Positions 28,101 through 40,100 of a DNA stretch of 64,000 bases are shown here, in pieces. The stretch spans positions 138,972,277-139,036,276 of the forward strand of contig OX352761.1 in NCBI GenBank assembly GCA_947095585.1, in the 5' to 3' direction. Position 1 is the stretch's first letter. Every line of letters begins with the position of its first letter. The position numbers and the translations under genes are program-made. The DNA is from Nephrocerus scutellatus. Its lineage: Eukaryota; Arthropoda; Insecta; Diptera; Pipunculidae. Below the pieces are notes generated by a model that was not told the DNA's origin, searched no databases, and was given only the letters and a program-made list of their open reading frames with translations.

Positions 28101-31100
28101 AGGCGTGATTGAGCAGAGCATATTTTAGTGGATTTACATCAATGGAAAGCCAACCGTTGACGGTTTGATGGCTGTCAAACTCCTCGATATCATCGTGCAA
28201 GTCATTAAATCGATCTATCTGCAAGCGAGAGAATGTGTAAACGGTTTATATTAGGCATGTTGTGCTTTAGTGTAACAAAAGCTATTAGTCTCAAAATGAA
28301 ATCTTACTAACAATGAACACATAAAAAAACTATATGATGAAAGTACCAACAAATTAAAGGGAGGCCCCTGCATTTCCTAATTGACATCCCATTCTCACAA
28401 AATTCGGATTAGCACCATATGCTGTCCAGCCTATTCATCTGATATTTTCATACCCAAATTCGATTTTCTTTGTGGCCATCAGGCAACAGTAAAACATCTT
28501 AGAATGTGCACCAGCCGTAGCGCCTAAAATTACTTCCCTTTCGTGCGTCGATGTCCTTCTGTTATGAATGTGCAAAATAATTTATTCTTTCTTTTGCTTC
28601 TTTGCCAGAAGAAAACCAGAGAATCTTTTCGAATTCCTGGAATTTATGTGAAATATGCGACCGATTTTGTTGAGCCCATTAGAGTAATATCGTTTGATAA
28701 ATTGATCATTTGGCACATGGCTTGAATATTGGCCTACCACACCAGTCTGCCGGTACACTTTCATCGGTTTTCATCGGCATTTTCCACCGTCCCAAATAGA
28801 AGTTCTTAAAAGGATTTGGTAACTCAGAAGTTCTGCTATGAAGGAATTTGGTTTATAAGTTGTAAGTATTCTTCTGCATCGGGTCACAAAAATATTTCTT
28901 AACTAAGAACTTCACCGGAATATTGCCGATGTCGATGCTGATGCCGTTATCATTTTATTTATATTTGATAAGCTGTGGAAAAATCTTTTTCGTCTGTGCT
29001 TGAGAATATCTGGGTTTCTCATTTAACATCGAAATGAAGCAAATCGTCCAGAAGTATTCTAATATAAGGTAAATCACATCAACGTACGAATTTCAGCATT
29101 TCGTAGCTACCCGGAAATGCGGTTGTTGAGGTTGACAAATGTGCTAAGCTCTAAAAGTTCTCTGCAACGAGAATGTCGAACGCAATATTTGAATCATCCC
29201 CCGTCGATATGTATGTTATTTTACATTATAGTGGCCTATAGCAAATGAATATACATATACAAGGGGCGTACAACAATCGGCTATTTTCAATAACTCATTT
29301 TAATGCCGAATAACACAAAACAATCGGAGATTTTGTTTCTTCTTAATAATTCTTAATTGTCTCTTATTATTAATAGTAAAAATAAATCCTAAATTTACTT
29401 TAGGTTTATCTATATATATAAAAGTGAAACTTTGTATGTATGTATGTATGTATGTTCGGTATGGACTGCCAAACCCTTCAATCGATCGCGTTCTAACTTT
29501 GCATATCGGTTTTCTACCATAATAAGCACTTAATAGGCATATTTTGAAAGGGGTCAGACTCCTAGGTCAAGGGGTCACCATACGATTTTTTTTTATTGTT
29601 TCTACAAATTGCATGTTTTTATGAACCCTTCGCGTTCAAACTTATTCTATAGTTTTCTGGGCTGGTGAGGTGGTCAGTTGGTGTGTTGGTCAGTTGGTGC
29701 GAGTTCAGTGGGTGGGGGTGGTCTGTGAGTGGGTGGTCATCTGAGTTCAGAGGTCTGTGGGCTGGGGGTCAGATAGCGGTAGGTCAGTGGATGGGGGGTC
29801 AGTGGGAGTAGTGTCAGTGGGCGGGTGTTAACATGGTGCGTTCATGGGAATGGGGCAGCCGGGAAACGCCGGGTATTTCCGCTAGTTGATTTATAAATTA
29901 AATGTTTACTTAAGGAATATGTATTTACAAATTTACAAAAATAATTTTTATATAATGCACACACGCTCAAGGGGTTTGCATTACATTACCCTTGTAATGC
30001 TTAGCACAGCATGGCGTTCGGAAATTAAGGAGAGGAAAAGATGAGATATCTATGCACATGTGTCTTAACTGACTGTATATCCTTCAAATGCGAAAACACA
30101 TCATTCCACATAACTATTGTGCGGCTAAAGAAGAAATCTCTGAAGATAGGCCTATTGGTAGACCCATGATCTCGAGTTGAAGCACGTGTATTCCGGTTTG
30201 TTTGGAGGATTGGAGTATTGGAGGGATGCATCTGGATATTTCTTTTGAACATCGCTTATACAAAAAGCGATAAAACAGTGACAAGCTGGAAACATTGCTA
30301 CGATGTTCAAGCGATTCGATTGTTTTCGCGATATTTACGATTTAGTAGATGCAATTTGGCCTTAATAGAAGCACCTGCGCAGACAATACAGTTGTATTTA
30401 AATTTAGTGCGAAAATATGCCTTGTAAATACGTTTAAGGAAATCTAAACATTTCGCAGCATTCTTAGCGATGGCGAACATGTGGTCATTCCAACGAAGCT
30501 TGTTGTTGACGCATATACAGAGTATTGCGAGTTTTTCAGTTTCTTTGATGCAGGATCCATCCATGGATAAAGGTTGGGGGTTTAAATTACGATTCGGTTT
30601 TGGAAGCATTAAATTATACTCTATTGTATAGTCCCCACCTTGTTATGCTGTCAAAGTCAGAATTGAACATGATTAACATACGTTGTTGTTCAAGTTCTAC
30701 TTGGGAGGAAGAGGTACTTGCAGAAAGCGTGAACTCACATGAGAAAATTAGGAGTGCTGTCGTCAGCGAAAGAATGAATTTGATTAGAAGAAGCGGATAG
30801 GACTTCTTTAATGAAAATAAAAAAGTGTGTCGGAAACAAAATAAAGCCTTGGGGAACACCAGCATTTATGCGGTGAACACTAAATTGAACATTCAGAAGG
30901 TAGTTACTTGTCAAAACAAGCAGGGTCTTATTAATTTCATGGGTACTCAATTTTGACAAGAGAGCTTGATGACAGACTCTGTCAAATGCCTTGGAAATAT
31001 CAAGTACAACAACTTAACTTTCACTAAATTTTTGAATAGACTAGTTCCACTTTTCAGTGAGATATGTCATCAGATCAACTGTAAGACGCTGTCTTTAAAA

Positions 31101-34100
31101 ACCTTACTGCTGGTCGCTAAGAATGTCACGTGATTCATGATATTGCATAAGATAAGGATTGATCAGCAATGGCTCGGTACGAGGAGAGAGATGACGGTTT
31201 GCCTTTTTTAGGAACAGGCTTGACAAAGGCTATTTTCTGTTTCGTTGGGAACACTCCAGAGAATTAAGAGAAATGAATAAGCCAGCGCAGTGGCAATGCC
31301 AACGTTGAACAACCCCTTTTCAAAACTATAGCAGGAATACCATTAGGCCCAGCAGATTTATGAATGTAAGCATTTTGTGTAAAAATCATCAAAGCTACTA
31401 CGACTTTTCGAAATTCAACGTCATTTCTGACTGATTTTCAAAACTTAATGAGTAAAGCAATGAGCTTTACTCTCGTTATTAAGAATGCTCTTAGAATGGA
31501 AAAACAGACTTAGAAGATTGTATGAATTTTGGTTTTGACAATGTGTTGTAAATCCATACAATCTTGTTAGTCTTAAGTATTAAGTTTTTCCATTGTGGGA
31601 GCATCCTAACACACGAAAAAAAGGAAAAGTTTATGTCTTAATGCATAGACTCAGTAATTTGCATACAAATTTAGTTAAATAGAAATTAGGTAAACGTTTG
31701 AAGTAACAGACGTAACGGCAACACTAGGTGACATATTTTTACTTACTTTTTTCTTAAATGTTTCCATCAAGATGGATCCCCCCAATGTTGCATTATTGTC
31801 ACGTAGTTCATCCAGGCAGGCTAGTAATACGTCTTCCTTCCGTTGCGACCACAGAAAGCTTAGACTGTCATATTTTACCAGACATTGCTTGGCAGCACTT
31901 ATGGTCGAATTGACATAGTTACGAATTCTTGAACGTAACGAATCCAAGTCTGGATTTGCTAAAAGGAATTGCTCTTTTAATGGAGGAAATGCAATGCAAA
32001 AGGCATCGGTTCGTCACAGGACTTACCATCATAAGTTGAAGGTCTGCTCTCTACTTTGTGATCTTCCAGCATAGTCGCAGTAACACGTGGTATACATTCG
32101 CATGTCTTGCGTATGTCATCAAGCAATTCGTCGACAATTTGCTGAAGGTTATTTTCCACACCCGAATTGAGTGACGGCGAAAAACAGATTTCCGTTTCTA
32201 CAAGTTCGAGTTTCACTTCGAATAGAGGCGGTGCCGTTGATAATGCGGGACTGAGACTGGGACTGGCGGAGGAAATACCATTTGCAGAGCCGGATGTCGT
32301 GTGCGGTGCCATTTCGTTTTCTAAATATTCCAAACTGCAAAGGAATATACCATGTTATAAGGTCATGGGAGGAAATGAATTTGGTGTGTGTTTTTGTGTG
32401 CCTTTGGTGAGGGAGGGAGGTTGTTTTATTCTCCACATAAGAGGAACGTTCGAACGTTCTTTTCGGCAAGGAAATGAGCACAGTGCAACGATTTTACTTA
32501 TTCGTTTTAGGCGCGCATATGTACGAGTATATGGTAATGAATACAAGGACAATTCCATTCCACAGCCATGTCAGTTTACTTTCGTGCACTGCTGCCATGG
32601 TGTGACTTACACTCACACATTTCTAAGAAAATAAATTTTGTATTAGTGGGCGCATATGTTTTTATGAAACTAATTCGTTATTTTCACGGTTTATAGTATA
32701 ATTTGATTAAAAAAAAGAATAACAAATATAAAAAAACAACCCATAAAAATTAAAATTTTTCATCTAAATTCTCTAATCGCAGAAATTGATATGGGAGCCC
32801 CTCGATCCTGGGCCATTTTTTTTTATTGTAGGAGAAAATCATCGAAACAAACATTTGACATCAGATGTTAAAATTGAAAAAGCTCAGATCATTTTATTCT
32901 GAGCACTTAGAGCACGCTCATACTCTGAGCAAATAAGAAACACGAACATTTATCTTGAGAACTCTTTGACTGCTCTGAACTAATTTATGAAAACGCCAAA
33001 TGACAGAATATTGTGAAAACTTGTTGTTCTATCTGTAAGTTGATATCGACAACAAAAAAACGACATCAATAAAAATACAATTCAGTAAATAAAAATGTAA
33101 GTTAAATTAAGCATAAAACATTTATGTCTCGTTTCATTTGCTGGGTTCATTTGTGCGTGAGCTAAGATTTCTCTCTCTCTCTCTCCACCACCAAAACCAT
33201 GCAGCGCAGCCGACTGCGCAGCACACACCGCACACAGTCCATAAAGGGCGACGAATATCTGATGCCAGTACAGATATTTAAAAAATTTATAAGGGCCTTG
33301 CGGCCGAACCCGGGACCCGATCACTACCAAATTTTCGAAAAAGTATTGTTTATTGGGTATACACATGTGTGTAAAATTTGAAGAAAATCGGGTAAATTTT
33401 TTAAAATTGTTGTTTGGGAGCCCCCCGACCCCGCAGCCCGAGGGGCCTCAAAATTTAATAGAAAGTGTTGTCTCCGGAAATACACATGTGTGCAAAATTT
33501 CAATAAAATCGGGCCATGGGAAGTGGGTTAAAAATTGATCGCAAGAATCCACGACAGACGACCGACCGACGACCGACCGACGGCCGACCGACGACCGACC
33601 GACGACCGACCGACGACCGACGACCCACGGGCAAGTGAAGTTAATATAGAGAATTTAAAAAGCATTCTATCTGAATATCACTTATTAAACAATGCCTTTG
33701 ATACTTAATATGCGTTTTTTAATGCAGCGCCACTTACAGTCACACCATGTCTGTGTGCATATCCCTTTTTTGCAACTCAACTGCAATTGAATATAGCTGA
33801 TTGAAAGTAAGTGAAATTTAAATGTCGATCTTTATCCGGTAAGGCCGCAGAGTTTATTAATTTTACATTTTATTTAGATGGTGTGGACGATCACAACCGT
33901 ATCTTTGGGTGAAATATTGAGGATAGGAAATCACTCATTTCGCATTTTCTATAATGTTACTTATCTCGGAGTCATCCTTGATAAACGACTAAACTGGAAT
34001 TCTCATATCAAGCCCGCCATCGAACGTGTCACTAGGGCCGCCTCTACGGCAGAACTTGGGGTCTTAATCCTAAAATTATATATTGGATGCATACTACGAT

Positions 34101-37100
34101 GAAGAGACTAATTATCACGTGTGCGGCCATCATAGGGTGGCCGAAAGTTATTCAACGGACAACGGTAATTAAGCTTCAGAAGCTACAAATAATTGCCTAT
34201 CTAGGTATAACGGGTGTTATGTGACTGCATTAGAAGCTGTTGTAGGGCTTTTACCTCTGTCAATCTTTATTAAAAATGTGGCTGCTAGATGCGCTATTAA
34301 GCTGCAACTAGAATATGGGTACAAACCAAGTGACTATGTGGGAAACCTGAAAATAAAATTCTTGACTCAATTCCCGAAAGAGACATGTTTTGGCAACGAA
34401 CATGCTGATGAACTATAGGCAGGGCTGGTTCAGAATCTGCGTTCGTAAGATTGGAACCTTACTGTGGTATCAACTGGGCTGCCACCACAGCAATGGTTAA
34501 TGGAATATTGATTCCCAGACACAGGAAAGTAGACTGGCCCATTGGGATAATATCCCAGGGCTTAGACAGACCAAGTAGGTAATCAGGCCCTTTTTCTATA
34601 ACGAAATCCTTAAGGATAGCATCAGAAAGCTAGTGAGCTTTCTCACAGGTCATTGTGGCCTGCGTTATCAAATTAGCAAAATTAATTTTGGCTCAAACAC
34701 GGAATGTAGGTTCTGCTCGGAGGATGATGAAACTTCCGGGCACATTCTCTGTGATTGTCCAGCATTTATCTAGTTAAGGAGACGTATTTTCCACAAGGCA
34801 ATATGTTCATCGGCAGATCTGCGAAACTCTACTACTAAGCTTCCCTCATTAGGGAGGTAGTAAGTCTCTTGGATTAGTTACACCCTTCTATACAATAGAT
34901 CTTTTTAGATGTGAGCCAATTGGGCTAGGGTTTGTCTTAAAAAAAAGAATAACATGCATGTGTATTTACCACAATTAAATAATTAATCCAATTATTTTTT
35001 GAAACATTTAAAATAGAATAAATTATTTATTATTATTATATAAGAACTTAGTGGTAGTTCTCGCTTACTTTTGCGAACCAGAATATTTTACCATAGTACA
35101 TCTATATTATATTTGAGAAAAAAGCTGCTTGGGTACCTTATTTGCATTGCACTATGCACTTCGGTGCAAATCTTATCATCCACAGTGTTCAAATAATTCC
35201 AATACAGTCCAACATCAGTCGATTGAAATTCGCTTAGGAACTGCAAATAAAAAGAAAAGCATTTTGTTAATTTTTTAATTTATTGCAAGAGCTTACCACC
35301 TCCGTCCAATACCTACCTCATTAATAGGAATATCTTTAGAATTAATTGGAAAATCTGTGTAATTGAAAAACAAACAGAAATTTTCAGCGAGCAGTCGATT
35401 GATAAGCGTCTTTGTTTCTGCACATTGCAGTAAGCGGCTTCGCAAACGTTCCTTTTGATGGCGTAACTCAAGCAAATTCCTACCAAAAATACTTCTTTGA
35501 TGTAATGGCTCATTGCTCCATGTGCGGATGCTTTCAAGAATCCTATTTAAATTTGTGTGCGCTTGTGTGATGCGATTGTAAAGGGATGAAGATTTGTCAT
35601 AGATTTTCTTCACAAGATCGATATCTGTAATGAAGCGAATGAACTTGATTTGATTCATGTAATCTGTGTCTGGGAATCAATATTCCAAATTACAATATTA
35701 CACCCTACCTTTATAAGATCTACAATCATACTTACCATACAAGCGCCACGTCATCCCTTTGCACGCTACATCGACGCAAGCATCTATCTGTTCGATTTCA
35801 TTGCGAATTAATTTTAGCTCACATTGGCGTACATCCTCATGTATTCCATTATAGCACTCTTCGATTTTGATTAGTTTGATCTTCCGGTTCCAGAATTTAT
35901 TCTGCTGCTTAAAGACGTCGAGGACATGTGTGGGAATATCGCGGGCAACAGCAGTACCGCCCGAAGCAATATTCGTCATTGTCAACAAATACTTTGTCTC
36001 CTTGAGAACGGCGAACAATTCCACGGGGAAATTTATCTGCAACTTTTTTGGTGTTACGACCCGCATCATCACTACCGCCTCCAAGCCAGACTCAATTCTT
36101 TGGGCAATCGTCTGCAGCCAATTATTCCAAATTTTCAATTGCAAATTGGTTAGCTTTGTTGTGAGAGCATTGCCTCTTCCGCAGAGATTAGTGTATTCAC
36201 CAGTTGTGCTGTCGGCACTCCTATGGGTTGAAGTTTGTTCAGTTGAGTGTCTTCCCTACTGTTAGGATTATGATTTAACTTACAAAAGACGTATCACCTC
36301 AGTAAACTCCAGAGCATTGTACATTTCCAAGCGCTTCATGAACTTTTCTATCCACATCTGTGCACCAGACATTGGTGGAAAATTCTCATCCACTGGCACT
36401 GCAGACAATCCCTCGTTTTCATAGTTGAACAGCACCTCGCTCACGGCAGATTCGATTTGTTCGAGTTCGTTGCGGTAAATTTGGAAAATATGGGGCAATA
36501 TCACCTTCAAGTCTGGCTGAGAAGTGAGTCGCTTCAATGTGCCTCCAAACATAATTGCCAGCTGTATTTTTTTTGTCAATGCGTTAAATTTTAAAATTTT
36601 ATAAATTCACAAAATGAATATTCATGACATGCCGCTGTATTAGTCGTGCACATGAGTCATGCTCTATAAACTACTCACCTTCACAAACTGCTCCCAATTG
36701 TTACAGTCATCAATGGCTTTGATCAAAATCGTTGTCAATTTATTCTCCAGAATTTCGATTCGTTGAAAGAATAGTGTCTGCTCACGTTTGAATTTCTTCC
36801 ACTTAGCGTTCTGGTTGGAAAATTCTATATCAATCTTTGTCCAATCTTCAAAGAGTCCTTTAAATTCGCAATGAATCTAATGGTTTGAGTCAAGCAGAGT
36901 GAACAAAAAAAAAAAAGAAACGAAAAGAAAAAGGATAAAATAAACGGATAACAGAAACGCGCTATACTCAAAAGAAATGAAATTTTCTTCAGTTGACCTG
37001 TTTCAATTGGTCCGTTAGGAATTTGCCTCGCATCCCACCGATTTCTAACTTTTCGAGATTCTGAAATGAAACCGCTGATTCGAAAATAGTTCGCAAATCG

Positions 37101-40100
37101 CACAACTGATTAAGGAATCCTTCAAGGCAGCAGCCGAACACCTCATCCGATGCGAAACCCCACAGATGTTGGCCAACATCAGCAGAATGGGATGCTGCAG
37201 AAAGCTGGCTGCCAAAGCGTTGCTTGTACTCAAAAATCTTCGCTCTGGCGACGGGCAGTTGGAATGAAAAATGGAATAACATATACATATAAAGGCAACC
37301 TGTTGTCAGAACTCATGCAGAACAATTGCGCCATTCACTTACTTAAACAATTCGAGAACTTCGATGGTTTTGACGATTTTCATCAGACCCTCATCGGCAT
37401 CGCCATGAAATAAAATCGGAAATTCCAAATCCTCGCTGGCATGATGCACAAGCAGGTTACATATGGTGCGCAACAGCAACGTGACTCGCTTCGTTGTCCG
37501 GTAATAACGTGAGTTTGTCCAAATTAAATGAACCACATGGACAAGTGGTTCGACCAGATCCAAAGAGTTAATAAAATTGACCGCATTGAATGCGGACGTA
37601 TGTCGTATTATCGGTTGTAGCCATAGCGTTATATCCTGGGCTTCGTGCAGTGCTAATATTAGATCTTTGAATATTTTATTAAATGACGGGTGGTAGACAG
37701 ACTCGATACGCTCCAGAATGAAAGCAATTGACCTAATCGCTGGTGACCTCATCTGTTCGTAAATGTTCTGCAAATTAAATTTCCTGGCTGTCCAGAAGAA
37801 CACTTCATTGGACGGAAGTGCTGTTGTTGCTGCCGTTGTCGTTGCTGATGTGACATTGCCAAAGCCGCTAGTTTCGCCAACTCCTCCAGTATTATTTGTG
37901 CATTCCGATCTCTCGTTGAGAATTTCATAAATTTGTGTTGTCCAATTTACAATCATTTCTTCGAGAAGTGAAAGGAATTTAGCATCGCATGCGGTTGACA
38001 AATTTCTGCAATCAGAAGTGATTGGTCTAACTTAATGGAATGCATGTAGTGTCAAAGGACAGAGCAGTGGGAAAGCTAAAACTGTCCTCAACAAATAGAG
38101 CTACTTGACTTGCACAAGGCACTTCGAATATAACGTTCTGTAGTTGTTCACTACCGAGTATCGACACAGTCAGCCATCCTCCTCAGCAATCTAGTTTCTT
38201 AATAAATTAGTGTGACAACAGAATTTAATTTGATTTAGTTCTTATGGCATCCAGCAAGCAAAGTGTTTTATTATATTATAGTTTTATAATTTAAAATGGC
38301 AATTAGAAATCCTTATGTAACAACCTTTTTTTATTCAGATTTTTTCCCTAAAAATCCGCTGGAATAACTCTAAATGGTGATGGCATTCATAATGAGGTTA
38401 AGTGTTTTATTTCAGTTGGTAAATACTCTAATTATCTTCAAATTTACCGGACACTTGTAAATAGAATAATGTTCTCGCCTTCTATTTGTTCATCACTTGG
38501 CCTCAAACACATTATTGTTGACAAACTTCCGCCATTTCTGCCACCAAGTGAGTTTCCAAACGCAAACAAGAAGATGATAATATTATTAGAGAAAGCAATT
38601 GGCAAGCTATATCCGATTAAAGTTTATTTATTCACTTCATCAAGGGGTGAAGACAGCAGAATCCTTTGTTGTTTCTATGGGAAAAATTGCCAGAAATGTT
38701 TAACCAACTATGGAGCTTAATGAATTCACAGAGTTTCGACCCAAGTTGATTTACTTGAGTGTGTATGATCACGGTCGTTAAAGGCTTCAATTGCTGGCTG
38801 TGGCACTAGAATTTTGTCGTACGTAAGTACAAACCTAGATATTTGTTGATGTCTGGTACAAACCAAGTATAATAAGCGGCAATGTTCCAGTAGACTCACT
38901 GAAACCGAAATAAGGTAGTCTTGTGTTTGAGGTTGTTTGATAATAACTCATTTTATTGACAAATCTCTAAATCATGTACTTCTTTCCAATGCTAATAGAT
39001 ATTAATGCATAGTTGAACCAAACCAACTTCCGTAACAATGTACTTCTGCTCAATGTGCTTACGACAATCGAAATGCAATGCCAGCCAAATTGGTAATGTG
39101 GGATATTCACTTCACAAACATACAAACGGGCTCGACCACCCAGAAAACTATATAATCGACAATAAAAGAACGTGTTTGAGTCGTGAGTTATGGTCGCGAG
39201 TTCATACATCAATCCCCTGGAAAACGGCATTTTTCAGTTTTTCCCGAATTTTCCACTTTTCCAGGTTTCTATAACCTTCCCCGGACTATTACGAGAATTT
39301 TAAAAAAAAATGAGCCAAATCCGTCCAACCGTTTAGCCGTGAAAAGGTAACCGGCAGACAGACAGGCATCACAACACCAGAATCCTATACTGTAATAAGA
39401 TCTTCACAATTTATAAGAAATTTCAATTCAATTGTAAAAATCGAAGACATGCAATATGTTACAAAATCAAACTTGTACAGTTTGTACCTTCCAAGTCCAT
39501 ATGGAACGAGATACCATAAGATTGTATTGTCAACATGACTACACGTTTATTGCAAACTTTCACCTCAAATGGACTACGAGAAGTTGGTGAAAATCAATTT
39601 CCAAGAGTTGTAGTAAACGGACAAATGAAGCTAAATAAGAGATTTTAATTAAAGCTTATGTACCTACTCGTAAGCAGCTGATTTCTTTGGAGAGCAAAAT
39701 TGTTGCTTGTTTTGTACAAAGAACTTCCATAACTTATTATGTATAAAAAAATATGAATACGTACTTACCCTTGGGTAACTTGCTCTCTGACTTCCTGAAT
39801 GGTTGTGGGTGAAACCAGTAGAGACAGAATGGTTCTGTTATTGGTTTTTCCTTTAATCTAAATGAGCAGTTTGAAAAAAGTTAACATCCGTATTTTGATG
39901 CAAATTGAGATGCTTTTTCTATTCACACAAAAACCGCTACACTGTGGGCTCAATAAATCAGACAAATGGTAACATTTAAAAGTTTAACCTGCCCGAAATA
40001 TTCAAACTAAGTAAATGTATAAAAAATTAATTCTTATGGTAGAATAGGAGTGAAATCGAAAAATTCAATTGCTTTTATTTGAGCATTTATTACATTACGA

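Noticed and set aside
36221..36258. Extended exon 8 of gene A from an acceptor near 36260
   Set aside because: In the phase required by exon 7 this path reaches a stop near 36150; the acceptor at 36221-36222 reads through.
38469..38720. 83-codon plus-strand frame in gene A intron 3/4 as a nested gene
   Set aside because: No motif, no promoter or splice evidence, and similar-length chance frames occur throughout the introns.
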